Shown here piece by piece: positions 10,601 to 18,275 of a stretch of 64,000 nucleotides of DNA. Where the stretch lies: contig CAYMEV010000003.1 of NCBI GenBank assembly GCA_964389675.1, positions 62,001 through 126,000 of the forward strand, in the 5' to 3' direction. Source of the DNA: CAYMEV01 sp964389675 [NCBI: uncultured Candidatus Sumerlaeota bacterium]. GTDB taxonomy: Bacteria; CAYMEV01. The notes under the pieces were generated by a model that worked only from the letters and a program-made list of their open reading frames with translations, did not search any database and was not told the DNA's origin. How positions within the stretch are numbered: position 1 is the stretch's first letter; the number at the start of each line of letters is the position of its first letter. The translations under genes and the position numbers were made by a program.

Positions 10601-10966
10601 ACAGCAGGTGAAAAAGCATGGACTGTTAAAAATTCCCTCCTTGACAGGGGTAACTATGCCGGGTACCATCTTATGAACGGGCTGATAAACGAGATTTTGG
10701 AGACATTCCTGAATCTTTTATCTAAACATATAGAAAATGAATGCGGCCTTTACAGGATAGAGGGCATCAAGCCTCTCAGGCTCGCATACGGTTATCCATA
10801 CTGTCCCAGGCTGAGAGAGCAGGAGAAGGTATATGGCCTTCTTGATCTTGAAAGAATGGGCCTCAGGTTTACTGAACTTTATCAGATTATTCCGGAAGAA
10901 AGCTCTTCCGGCTTTATACTGCCTTTTGTGGCTCATAATAAATCTAAAACAGGAGGGCTGAAATGA
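7661..10966 (+). CDS. metH: Cobalamin-dependent methionine synthase
   Basis: This 1101-residue enzyme should transfer a methyl group from methyltetrahydrofolate via cobalamin to homocysteine. It has all MetH modules: an N-terminal homocysteine/zinc barrel opening DGAMGTSLQ with zinc ligands in GINCSLG (about 217) and GGCCGTD (about 284-285); a pterin-binding barrel (about 330-600, entering at IIGERTNMAGSRKF); a helical cap; a B12 Rossmann domain with DIHDIGKNLV supplying the axial histidine (about 719); and a C-terminal reactivation domain with RLAYGYPYCP. It is about 125 residues shorter than E. coli MetH, mainly in linkers. There is no strong ribosome site (CAGGG about 10 bp upstream). It shares ATGA with the next gene. 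Confidence 0.93.
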   Translation: MKKIEEIIRNRYLIFDGAMGTSLQKMDMAGLDFRNKKKMNELLNIYYPEYVSAVHRGFIEAGADIIETNTFSASATVLSRYGFSELTCQINREAVRIAIESANSYDRDIYVAGSVGPTDKLPSLGQISFDDMVEGYQPQMEGLISGRADIVILETFQDPLGIKAALKALERSAKKHNHFPYIMVSVTFSENGNMLLGTTPEAVLYILEPYDLFSVGINCSLGPSGLRKPLEVFARHYNGYISFMPNAGLPKKENQILHYDLKADDFAQIMSQYASELGIDIIGGCCGTDSEYIRKLKEASESLEKKSREIEPYSGVASLYKGFEYKQTPAPFIIGERTNMAGSRKFSALAREGDIEKTAMFCRDYSLSGMHGIDLFLKKGGNIDDEYTVDLVRRLSLLLNVALCFDSKDIGLIEKILKHYPGRMIINSASLKDGEKKLLEYLRITRIYGASIVLLAIDEKGMAVGQGEKIKIFRRILECAKESGLKDSQIILDPLTFSIVSGDRQYADSASESLKTLREIKRLFPSISTVMGVSNISYGVKGDLRRLINSVFLYEAVRNGLDMAIINAGDILPMNRIDKDMADSIKDLILNRNNEGSEILKRLLSLTYHSADITEKAYASPADRIKADIINGNQLYIKDQISDLLRSGEKPDFIIEKILLEAISEVGRLFKEGYIPLPFVLQSARVMKDAFSAIAEKMPINNSKKEKKLILATVKGDIHDIGKNLVDIIVSSHGYNVVNLGVEVDIKDIIDTVRNNDNCYLGLSGLINESLDVMEDYAAKLVKADVDIPVIFGGAAVSEGFVRNVLRKIYKRALYGKDAFDAVSMLEGKKGRDAIAGIQSNKQDKVKKRGEKAIERKNTDLVFRDKDTVHSFQLGLSDIVPGMDIKRLFRVRWTYKIKEGSGKMPDLKELKSRMDTMLDKLYESKAVAPAANYCYASVIREKNRLHILKNGKFMDFQRDGFSFIDYFHEKKEDTIIFFAATAGEKAWTVKNSLLDRGNYAGYHLMNGLINEILETFLNLLSKHIENECGLYRIEGIKPLRLAYGYPYCPRLREQEKVYGLLDLERMGLRFTELYQIIPEESSSGFILPFVAHNKSKTGGLK

Positions 10967-11787
10967 GATTATTCGTATCAATCGATCTTGAAGGGGCATC
11001 GGGTATCTTCCGCTGGGGAGATGAAAAAGAGGATGCAGGCAGGATGGTCAGGGACCTTAATATAGTGCTGAATACCATAAAAAATGATGATATATGGAAA
11101 GATATTGAAAGGATAGTGGTCGCGGACAGCCATGCCTTCGGAAAGAATATACATATATCGGAAATCGAAAATGACAAGACCTGGCTTATATCAGGAAGCC
11201 ACCGGACAGATTATATGATGGAGGGTTTAAGCAGGGAATTTACAGCCTGCTTGTTTATAGGCTATCATTCAAGGGTTGGCGAGGCTGCAGCCATACTGGA
11301 CCATACTTATTCAGGAAGCACAGTAAAAGAGGTAAAAATTAACGGCCGGATATGCGGAGAAACAGAAATAAATGCATTTCTTGCAGGTTACTATGATGTA
11401 CCGGTAATTTTTGCCTCCGGCGATGACAAGCTTCAGAAACAGATATCAGATTTTTATGGTAATGAATTTCCCTATGCACTTGTTAAGTACGGTATAGCAA
11501 AGGATGCAGCAATGCTTTTATCAGAAGGGGACAGCAGGAAAAGCCTGGTGTCCGCGGCAGAGAAAGCAATAAAGATACTTAAGAGCGGTTCTCAGGACAG
11601 GTATATAAGAAAGGCAGAAAGCCCGGTGAAATTTTCAGTCAGGTTCAAGGATTCCCTTCATGCTTATAATGCATCAATTATTCCTTTTGTGGAATATGCA
11701 AGCGGTGATACTCTGGAATTTACAATGAAGGATTACAGGGATGCATTCAGGCTGTTTGAGGCTCTTGTCTCTCTGGCCAGGGGGTAA
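10963..11787 (+). CDS. M55 family D-aminopeptidase, DppA-like
   Basis: A 274-residue zinc peptidase resembling DppA, which in Bacillus releases N-terminal D-amino acids and forms a ring-shaped decamer. Family signatures are the opening SIDLEGASG (metal-binding Asp and Glu), ADSHAFG, and IGYHSR with its metal-binding His. The C-terminal ALxALYDAF-like region is present as DYRDAFRLFEAL. The length matches the family. It overlaps metH by four bases (ATGA) and is almost certainly in the same transcript, but no functional connection with methionine synthesis is known to me. The substrate is not predictable. Confidence 0.88.
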   Translation: MRLFVSIDLEGASGIFRWGDEKEDAGRMVRDLNIVLNTIKNDDIWKDIERIVVADSHAFGKNIHISEIENDKTWLISGSHRTDYMMEGLSREFTACLFIGYHSRVGEAAAILDHTYSGSTVKEVKINGRICGETEINAFLAGYYDVPVIFASGDDKLQKQISDFYGNEFPYALVKYGIAKDAAMLLSEGDSRKSLVSAAEKAIKILKSGSQDRYIRKAESPVKFSVRFKDSLHAYNASIIPFVEYASGDTLEFTMKDYRDAFRLFEALVSLARG

Positions 11788-11792
11788 TGCCT

Positions 11793-12365
11793 TTAAAATT
11801 TCCTGTAGTACTTTCTTAATATTACATAAACTGCTTCATCAGAGAAGCCTTTGCCTTCGACATAAACATATTCTCTGAGTATGCCTTCAAGCTTCATTGC
11901 AAATTTTTCTGCAATTGCCACTGAACCGGTGTTTTTTGGATTGCACCTCAGTTCACAGCGGTTAATGTCAAAATTCTCAAAGGCAAAATTAATAATGGGT
12001 GCAGTGATTTCAGATGCAATTCCACGGCCCCAAAGCTTTCTATTAATATCAGCTCCAAGTTCAATCCTTCTGTTCTTTGGATGCCAGTTGTGCAAAGCAG
12101 CAGTGCCAATAAGCGTGCGAGGCTCATCCCTGTTCACTACAGCCCAGCGGATGGATATTTTGTTCCGGAAATTATCGTTCCAGCTGTTTATTAGCTCTTT
12201 GCACTCTTGTACTGTTTTTGCAGGCATTCTTTCCATGTAAAGCATGCTGGCTGGATCGCCATAGATCTCAAACAGGTCTTCAGCAAATGAGATTTCAGGC
12301 CTGATAAGCAAAAACCGCTTTGTACTGATCACTGGGAATTTCCTGAAAATTTCCGGGTTAATCAT
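11793..12365 (-). CDS. GNAT acetyltransferase, RimJ/RimL-like
   Basis: A 190-residue protein with the acetyl-CoA-binding fold of the RimJ/RimL branch. Markers are the early TKRFLLIRPEISFAEDLFEIY segment, IGTAALHNWHPKNRRIELGADI, the pyrophosphate-binding region around KLWGRGIASE, and the C-terminal NTGSVAIAEKFAMKLEG. It probably acetylates a protein N-terminus or small amine; the substrate is unknown. It is convergent with the DppA gene with only 5 bp between the stops. Confidence 0.88.
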   Translation of the reverse strand: MINPEIFRKFPVISTKRFLLIRPEISFAEDLFEIYGDPASMLYMERMPAKTVQECKELINSWNDNFRNKISIRWAVVNRDEPRTLIGTAALHNWHPKNRRIELGADINRKLWGRGIASEITAPIINFAFENFDINRCELRCNPKNTGSVAIAEKFAMKLEGILREYVYVEGKGFSDEAVYVILRKYYRKF

Positions 12366-12415
12366 TTACCTGCCTTATATAAAACCTGCTTAAGGTGTAT
12401 TTTCTGATTTATCGG

Positions 12416-12452
12416 TGAAAAAAAGCGAAGCAGAAATAAATCTGCTTCGCTT
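12416..12452 (-). terminator. Rho-independent terminator of the PKD envelope gene
   Basis: A perfect 12-bp stem, AAGCGAAGCAGA (12423-12434) against TCTGCTTCGCTT (12441-12452), with a 6-nt loop, is followed on the minus strand by a run of seven T. It lies 27 bp beyond the stop of the gene at 12479-13939. Confidence 0.93.
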
Positions 12453-12478
12453 ATGCTTATCCTGATAATGATTATTTA

Positions 12479-13939
12479 TTAAAAGTAATAGGTAAATCCG
12501 GCAAGAATTATATGCTGGTTGTCAAACTCACGGTTTCCGCCGAATGGTATGCGCAGTTCAGCAAAGACTGTGCCCTTGTCCTGTATGACATCATATCCAA
12601 GTGTTACAATTGCATCCATTCCGTCTTCCATGGGATCTCCATGCAGTACATCCAGGCTTTCCCTTTCCAGGTATTCAAGGTATTTCGTTGAATACCCGAG
12701 GCCTGCACCTATAAAGAATTTATTGAAGTTCAGGTTCAGTGTAGCCCCTGCCATAAAGAAATTCTTAAATTTATCACTGTCGCAAAGGCCTGCGCCAACA
12801 GTTGCCTTTATGTCAAGTTTACGCGGAACAATGCGGTAAAGCAGACCAAAGCGGGCTGATGTGTAATAATGGTAAGTCCCGTAGGCAAGAGTGGGAGCAA
12901 GTTCTGCAAACCAGAGAAGGCGAGGCCTTACCTTTACAAGGACATTGCATGTATCAGATGTAGCATTGAAATCATCTGTGACAACCAGGTATATATTATA
13001 AAGCGATGGTTTGTCAAAGACTGGCTCCATTATATATGGTTCGCTGGTCAGTTTTTCCGTCATTACAAGGTTTTCATCCTCGTCAAAGAACTCAAAATTC
13101 AATTCAGTGAGGGTTCCGTCAACATCTCTGGAGCCTGATGCGTCCAGTACAAGCTTTTCTCCAAGGATTATCTCATCAGCAGATGCTTTCAGGTCACATA
13201 CAGGTGGATAATTTACATAAACCTTTGCTTCACATTCGCCTTCAACAGGCCAGGTATCAATTCCCCTGACCGTGGTTCTGAATGTATAATGGCCCGGTAT
13301 GTCAAAGCTGGTCTCCATGACAGGGTTGTCTACCGAAAGATCCTTGCTTTCAAGCTCTATGCCCTCTTCATTAACTATCTTTACATGAATTTCACTTGCA
13401 TTCTGGGTGTCGTTCATGTCAGCAACGACCTTATCATTAATGTTTACCTTCTGGGGAGTAACTGTAATCCCGCATACAAGGCGTGGAAGGTCCTCTGATT
13501 TATAAAAGGACAGGTTGCCGCATTTTTTGGGTACTATAAAATGATAGACAGTGCCCTCCTTTGTAATGGAAAAGGCAAAAACATCAAGGGGCTTTTTACC
13601 CATCCACTGGCCGTTTTCTATCAGCGAAAGCTTATTGCGTTTCTTGTAGATCATCCATGGTATAATTTCTCCGACCTGAAGCTCCCGTGCTTCTATCTCA
13701 GCCTCTCCAAACTGTTGCAGAAATGTCTCTACAAGGTCAGCATGACCGGCCATCTCGAGAGCTTCCCGCAATTCGACAGGGGATTTCTTAAAAGCTTCCC
13801 TCATCTGTTCAGGATCCTGGAACCCACCCTTAAATAATGGATTATCTCCGACCCTGGTGATCTCAACAGCATCCTGGGCATAGCAGAAGACGCTCAAGGC
13901 CAGGACTAGAAAAAGTGTATACACTATTCTGAGTTTCAT
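12479..13939 (-). CDS. Secreted PKD-domain protein with C-terminal outer-membrane-like domain
   Basis: A 486-residue protein with a clear Sec signal peptide (MKLRIVYTLFLVLALSVFCYAQ). Residues about 30-160 are an uncharacterised region. Two Ig-like segments follow; the second, beginning NYPPVCDLKASADEIILGE and containing DASGSRDVDG, is a PKD-type fold. From about residue 345 the chain has alternating aromatic/hydrophobic strands and ends in FTYYF, the terminal-aromatic pattern of outer-membrane beta barrels, but with only about 140 residues the barrel would be small. A strong AAGGAGG precedes the ATG, and promoter and terminator match a single-gene unit. Function unknown. Confidence 0.82.
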   Translation of the reverse strand: MKLRIVYTLFLVLALSVFCYAQDAVEITRVGDNPLFKGGFQDPEQMREAFKKSPVELREALEMAGHADLVETFLQQFGEAEIEARELQVGEIIPWMIYKKRNKLSLIENGQWMGKKPLDVFAFSITKEGTVYHFIVPKKCGNLSFYKSEDLPRLVCGITVTPQKVNINDKVVADMNDTQNASEIHVKIVNEEGIELESKDLSVDNPVMETSFDIPGHYTFRTTVRGIDTWPVEGECEAKVYVNYPPVCDLKASADEIILGEKLVLDASGSRDVDGTLTELNFEFFDEDENLVMTEKLTSEPYIMEPVFDKPSLYNIYLVVTDDFNATSDTCNVLVKVRPRLLWFAELAPTLAYGTYHYYTSARFGLLYRIVPRKLDIKATVGAGLCDSDKFKNFFMAGATLNLNFNKFFIGAGLGYSTKYLEYLERESLDVLHGDPMEDGMDAIVTLGYDVIQDKGTVFAELRIPFGGNREFDNQHIILAGFTYYF

Positions 13940-13957
13940 AATAACCTCCTTAAGTTT

Positions 13958-13986
13958 TTTATATGAAATAAGATTCCTTTTGCCAA
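13958..13986 (-). promoter_or_regulatory. Sigma-70 promoter for the PKD envelope gene
   Basis: On the minus strand, TTGGCA (13986-13981) is 17 bp from TATAAA (13963-13958). The predicted start point lies just before the AAGGAGG site, giving a short leader. Confidence 0.6.
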
Positions 13987-14226
13987 AAACTATCAGTACT
14001 TCTATATGATAATTGTAGAACTTGATAATAAAAAATCAAGTAAAATTAATAAAAATGGCCAAATATTTTTTATTTAAGCAAAGATATATACTGGACAAAC
14101 GACTGCCCTATTGCCTCATCAGTTCTGACTGAATAAAACAGGCATAAACAGGTAGATGCCAGGCTGACAACTGGATGAAATATTTAAGCTTTTTGCAGTG
14201 AATATCTTATGAAAAAATTACAGTAA
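13987..14226. other. AT-rich intergenic spacer without a gene
   Basis: No coding frame or RNA gene is apparent between the PKD gene promoter and the mmd terminator. A small inverted repeat, CTTGAT (14021-14026) and ATCAAG (14035-14040), flanks an A-rich loop upstream of the PKD gene promoter. It could be a binding site or chance. Confidence 0.4.
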
Positions 14227-14250
14227 AGGGACAGGGTCAGCCCCTGTCCT
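14222..14250 (-). terminator. Hairpin downstream of mmdB, probable terminator
   Basis: GGACAGGG (14229-14236) pairs with CCCTGTCC (14242-14249) over a 5-nt loop, directly downstream of the mmdB stop. The T-tract after it on the minus strand is broken (CTTTACTGTAATTTTTT), so termination is likely but not certain. The GGGACAGG core also resembles REP-like repeat cores. Confidence 0.6.
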
Positions 14251-14258
14251 TCATCATT

Positions 14259-15383
14259 TTATGAAAATATGCTTAAAAGAACACCGGCTGCAATAGCGCT
14301 TCCGATCACACCCGCTACATTGGGACCCATGGCATGCATTATAAGATAATTGGTAGGGTCTTCCTTTGCTCCGACATTCTGAACTACCCTTGCAGAAAGA
14401 GGCACAGCCGATACCCCTGCAGCCCCGATAAGCGGGTTCACCTTGTTTTTGCAGAAGATATTCATTATTTTTGCAAAGACCACTCCACTGGCTGTTGCAA
14501 TAGAGAATGCAATGGCACCCAGCAGTAATATCCCCAGAGAAGAAACGCTCAGGAACCTTCCTGCCTCTGTTGATGCTCCTACCGTAAAACCCAGCATTAT
14601 GGTAACAGAGTCAATTAGAGCATTTCTGGCGGTATTTGCCAGTCGTTCAGTTACTCCCGATTCCTTCAGAAGGTTGCCGAAGAACAGCATACCTAAAAGC
14701 TCAAGTGAGGCCGGGACCATCAGAGTACAGACAATCAACCCGAGTATGGGGAAAAGTATCTTTTCAGTCTTTGAAACCTGCCTTAATGGTTTCATTCTGA
14801 TCAGCCTCTCCTTCCTGGTAGTAAGGAGCTTCATTATAGGGGGCTGGATCACAGGGACAAGGGCCATATAAGAGTATGCAGCTATGGCGATTGCTCCAAT
14901 AAGCTCCGGTGCCAGTTTTGATGACAGGAAGATAGCTGTTGGCCCGTCTGCACCGCCTATTATGCCTATTGAGCTTGCTTCCAGAGGGTTGAACCCCAGA
15001 AAAAGGCCGCCTATTAATGTAATGAATATACCTATCTGAGCTGCTGCGCCAAGCAGAAAGAGCTTCGGGTTTGACAGCAGGGCTGTAAAATCAGTCATTG
15101 CACCCAGGCCCAGAAATATAATAGGTGGGAATATACCCTTTTTTACGCCGAAATAGATATAATTTAATACCGATCCTTCATCCCCTATGCCGATTGCCAG
15201 TTCTTTCGGATATGGGATATTCCCGACTATTATTCCAAGGCCTATCGGGATCAGAAGAAGGGGTTCAAAGCCCTTTTTTATAGCAAGATAGACTAGAACA
15301 AGCCCGATAATTATCATTATTGTCCGGTCCAGAGTCAGGAGAGAGAATCCTGTCGATCGCAAAAAACCGAATATCATGTCCAT
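14259..15383 (-). CDS. mmdB: Sodium-pumping decarboxylase, beta subunit (membrane channel)
   Basis: A 374-residue multi-spanning protein of the OadB/MmdB/GcdB family. It decarboxylates carboxybiotin in the membrane and drives sodium out of the cell. The family signature GGADGPTAIFLSSKLAPEL is intact, as are the conserved KGIFPPIIFLGLGAMTDF and the C-terminal LSARVVQNVG / NVAGVIGSAIAAG segments. It is the last gene of the mmdA-D-C-B operon, 2 bp after mmdC, followed by a hairpin. The family alone does not fix the substrate; methylmalonyl-CoA is favoured by the subunit order. Confidence 0.93.
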   Translation of the reverse strand: MDMIFGFLRSTGFSLLTLDRTIMIIIGLVLVYLAIKKGFEPLLLIPIGLGIIVGNIPYPKELAIGIGDEGSVLNYIYFGVKKGIFPPIIFLGLGAMTDFTALLSNPKLFLLGAAAQIGIFITLIGGLFLGFNPLEASSIGIIGGADGPTAIFLSSKLAPELIGAIAIAAYSYMALVPVIQPPIMKLLTTRKERLIRMKPLRQVSKTEKILFPILGLIVCTLMVPASLELLGMLFFGNLLKESGVTERLANTARNALIDSVTIMLGFTVGASTEAGRFLSVSSLGILLLGAIAFSIATASGVVFAKIMNIFCKNKVNPLIGAAGVSAVPLSARVVQNVGAKEDPTNYLIMHAMGPNVAGVIGSAIAAGVLLSIFS

Positions 15384-15385
15384 AT

Positions 15386-15826
15386 TTATTCTCCTCCAAT
15401 CTCAAACAGCGGATCGGATTCCAGGACATTCTGCCCTTCCCTGACATGTATCTTTTTTACCCTGCCATTAATAGGGGTTTGTATCTCATTTTCCATCTTC
15501 ATTGCTTCCATCAGCAGGATACATTGTCCCGCCTTAACCTTTGCCCCTTCTTTTTCAGCTATTCTGGTTATGACTCCTGGTATCGGGGCCTTAATGACAT
15601 TAAATGAGTGGGATGTCTTTGGAGATTCGGTCTTCTTTGCCTGCTCAAAGGCTGTGGAGATTGCCGGCTTAGTCCTGACCGATGTGATATCGACTGCCTG
15701 AGACTCCTTTTCAATGTTTACAGTATATTCAACGCCATTAACGATTATATCAGCTTTTTCTTCCGTTATGGATTTTATCTTAACCTCGTATGGATTTCCA
15801 TTTATTATTAGCTTATAATTTGACAT
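15386..15826 (-). CDS. mmdC: Biotin carboxyl carrier subunit of the decarboxylase pump
   Basis: A 146-residue protein ending in a biotinyl domain with the canonical EAMKMEN motif (Lys110 is the biotinylation site). The N-terminal 50 residues form a small beta-rich domain, then comes a flexible linker, then APIPGVITRI that opens the biotinyl fold. It shuttles the carboxyl group from the MmdA carboxyltransferase to the MmdB membrane subunit. The longer N-terminal domain is usual in stand-alone carriers of this complex. The biotin ligase birA lies at 24206-24934. Confidence 0.94.
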   Translation of the reverse strand: MSNYKLIINGNPYEVKIKSITEEKADIIVNGVEYTVNIEKESQAVDITSVRTKPAISTAFEQAKKTESPKTSHSFNVIKAPIPGVITRIAEKEGAKVKAGQCILLMEAMKMENEIQTPINGRVKKIHVREGQNVLESDPLFEIGGE

Positions 15827-15848
15827 CTGTTTACCCCTTCTATTATAT

Positions 15849-16535
15849 TTATCTGTTTTTTTGGTTTATTGACAATCTTCCGCTCATATTCCAGGGAGAG
15901 AACCTTCTGAATCTTCTGTCCCAGGTGAGGATCTGTTTCTGCTCCTCCTGGTAAACATTCAGGTGTATATATAATGCAGTTGAAATTGCGCTGATTAATT
16001 CGCCGGTTAAAGGAGCAGATGAAATTTCCTTATGAGTCTTACTGAATATCTTTTTCTTTCCAAAATCGAGAGTAACAGGCACCAGGGAGAATATTGCCGC
16101 AAGAAGGATAAGCCCTGCAAAAACTGTAGATACTCCAATAGATGTCACGATAAAACCATCAACAGTGGAAATTTCTGCGAGAGCCTTTACATTCCTGGTT
16201 ACATTATCATCGGCTTTCATCTTCTTGAGGTCCCTGTAAATAGCCTTTACCTTCTCATGGTAAAGCATCCAGTTGTCGTCATAGGTTTTTGTGTCTTCCG
16301 AAAGCAGTTTACTTGTTTTATCAAGTACCTCAGTGATAAGGATGCGGATATTGTCAGGCAGTGATGATGTTCTGCTGAGATAATCCTTAAGGTTTGAGAC
16401 TGCCGGATTGATCTTTTTCTCTGCCCGGGCCCTGGCATGGAATTCCTCCTGTTCTTCCTCTGCAGATATTGACATGCCCGCTGTTAATACCAGTGCCAGC
16501 AATAAACAAGCTGTTATTATTCTGTTAATATTCAT
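15849..16535 (-). CDS. mmdD: OadG/MmdD-type assembly subunit of the pump, with long N-terminal extension
   Basis: The C-terminal 90 residues have the OadG pattern: a transmembrane segment (GFIVTSIGVSTVFAGLILLAAIF), a charged linker, the TGELISAISTALYIHL segment, and the ending SPWNMSGR seen in these small subunits. They anchor and stabilise the carboxyltransferase. Unlike most OadG or MmdD proteins (about 80-120 residues), this one has a signal peptide (MNINRIITACLLLALVLTAGMSISA) and about 110 residues of helical, probably extracytoplasmic, sequence before the membrane segment. Placed between mmdA and mmdC as in the Veillonella order. Confidence 0.85.
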   Translation of the reverse strand: MNINRIITACLLLALVLTAGMSISAEEEQEEFHARARAEKKINPAVSNLKDYLSRTSSLPDNIRILITEVLDKTSKLLSEDTKTYDDNWMLYHEKVKAIYRDLKKMKADDNVTRNVKALAEISTVDGFIVTSIGVSTVFAGLILLAAIFSLVPVTLDFGKKKIFSKTHKEISSAPLTGELISAISTALYIHLNVYQEEQKQILTWDRRFRRFSPWNMSGRLSINQKNR

Positions 16536-16546
16536 ATTGTTTTCTC

Positions 16547-18097
16547 CTAAAGAGGGATATTGCCGTGCTTTTTCGGGGGATTTGAGTCCTTCTTGGATTC
16601 CAGGAGCTCAAATGCCCTGATAACCCGGAACCTTGTTTTGGATGGTATGATTATATCATCGATATATCCTCTTTCTGCAGCCGGGTATGGAGTTGCAAAC
16701 ATATCGCGGAATTCCTGCTCTTTCTGGGCTGTTAATTCTTCCTTGTTCTCACTTTTTGAGATATCCTTTGCATAAAGGATCTCTACAGCGCCCTTTGGCC
16801 CCATTACTGCTATTTCCGCTGCCGGCCAGGCATAGTTGATATCACCCCTGAGATGCTTGGAGCTCATGACGCAATAAGCACCGCCATAAGCCTTTCTTGT
16901 AATTATTGTAACTTTTGGGACCGTAGCTTCTGCATATGCGTATAAGATCTTTGCTCCATGGATTATTATCCCGTTATGCTCCTGGTTTGTACCTGGCATA
17001 AAGCCCGGGACATCAACAAGCGTCAGGATAGGTATATTAAAGGAATCGCAGAATCTTACGAACCTGGCGGCTTTCCTTGATGCATTTATATCCAGGACGC
17101 CTGCAAGATACTTTGGCTGATTGGCTACAATCCCTACACTTTTGCCATGAAACCTGGCAAAACCGCATACAATATTGGGTGCAAATGTTTCGTGTATTTC
17201 AAGAAAATCTGCTTCATCAGAAATCAGCCTGATTATCTCCTTCATATCATATGGTTTATTCGGATTATCAGGGACAATTTCATTCAGTTTTTCTTCTGCC
17301 CTGTCAACAGGGTCTTTGCAGGGGATTATCGGCGGTTCCTCCAGATTGTTCTGCGGCAGATAGGACAACAGCTTCTTTATTATTGAGATGCCCTGAAGTT
17401 CATCATCTGCAAGTATATGCGAGACCCCGCTTTTTGAGCCGTGTATCATCGGGCCGCCAAGATAATCAGATGTCACATCTTCAGCGGTAACGGTCTTTAC
17501 TACCTTTGGCCCTGTTACGAACATATATGAGGTATCCTTGCTCATGATTATGAAGTCTGTTATTGCAGGAGAATATACTGCACCTCCTGCACAGGGCCCG
17601 AAGATTGCGGATATCTGCGGGATTACACCTGATGAAGTAACATTCCTTAAGAATATATCAGCATATCCTGCAAGCGATTCCACTCCCTCCTGGATTCTGG
17701 CTCCGCCGGAATCGTTAATGCCTATTATAGGTACCCCCATTTTCAATGCCATTTCCTGTACCTTTATAATTTTTTCAGCAAAGGTCTCGGATAAGCTTCC
17801 TCCGAATACTGTAAAATCCTGGCTGTATAGAAAAACAGGCCTCCCGTTGATGGTGCCGAATCCTGTGACAACTCCATCTGTCAGGATCTTCTGTTTTTCA
17901 AGGCCAAAATTTGTACACCTGTGAGATTTGAACATATCAAATTCTTCAAAACTGTCTTCATCGACCAGTGCCTCGATTCTTTCTCTTGCTGTCAGTTTTC
18001 CTTTCTCATGCTGTTTATCGATCCTCTTCTGGCCGCCCCCAAGCCTTGCAATTTCTCTCTTTTGCTGAAGCTCCAAAAGCTTTGACCTTATGTCCAT
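16547..18097 (-). CDS. mmdA: Methylmalonyl-CoA decarboxylase alpha / acyl-CoA carboxyltransferase
   Basis: A 516-residue carboxyltransferase of the PccB/MmdA family. It moves the carboxyl group from the acyl-CoA (probably methylmalonyl-CoA) to biotin on MmdC. Signatures include the N-terminal [21 protein letters not shown], the oxyanion-hole loops [19 protein letters not shown] and [12 protein letters not shown], and [15 protein letters not shown]. The length is typical. An AAGGAGC site precedes the ATG, and a consensus promoter lies 73 bp upstream. A propionyl-CoA carboxylase role is possible for the subunit alone, but the mmdB partner makes a decarboxylase pump the better reading. Confidence 0.93.
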   Translation of the reverse strand: MDIRSKLLELQQKREIARLGGGQKRIDKQHEKGKLTARERIEALVDEDSFEEFDMFKSHRCTNFGLEKQKILTDGVVTGFGTINGRPVFLYSQDFTVFGGSLSETFAEKIIKVQEMALKMGVPIIGINDSGGARIQEGVESLAGYADIFLRNVTSSGVIPQISAIFGPCAGGAVYSPAITDFIIMSKDTSYMFVTGPKVVKTVTAEDVTSDYLGGPMIHGSKSGVSHILADDELQGISIIKKLLSYLPQNNLEEPPIIPCKDPVDRAEEKLNEIVPDNPNKPYDMKEIIRLISDEADFLEIHETFAPNIVCGFARFHGKSVGIVANQPKYLAGVLDINASRKAARFVRFCDSFNIPILTLVDVPGFMPGTNQEHNGIIIHGAKILYAYAEATVPKVTIITRKAYGGAYCVMSSKHLRGDINYAWPAAEIAVMGPKGAVEILYAKDISKSENKEELTAQKEQEFRDMFATPYPAAERGYIDDIIIPSKTRFRVIRAFELLESKKDSNPPKKHGNIPL

Positions 18098-18169
18098 AAA
18101 ATTGCTCCTTTTATATAATTATAAAACGATTTAATTACTCTGGTTTTAATATAAATAAGTTTTGTTAAA

Positions 18170-18198
18170 TCTATAAATAATTCTTGATGTTTTGTCAA
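18170..18198 (-). promoter_or_regulatory. Sigma-70 promoter for the mmd operon
   Basis: On the minus strand, a perfect TTGACA (18198-18193) stands 17 bp from TATAGA (18175-18170), about 70 bp before mmdA. Confidence 0.7.
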
Positions 18199-18275
18199 AA
18201 TTATTTTACTTTAGGAGGCATTAATATCTTTAATATCTTGAAACTAACTGGAACTGGACCTCAGATGGCTATATT

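Noticed and set aside
14228-14249. GGGACAGG hairpin as a mobile REP element
   Set aside because: A single hairpin directly downstream of mmdB is better explained as a terminator; only the core resembles REP sequences.
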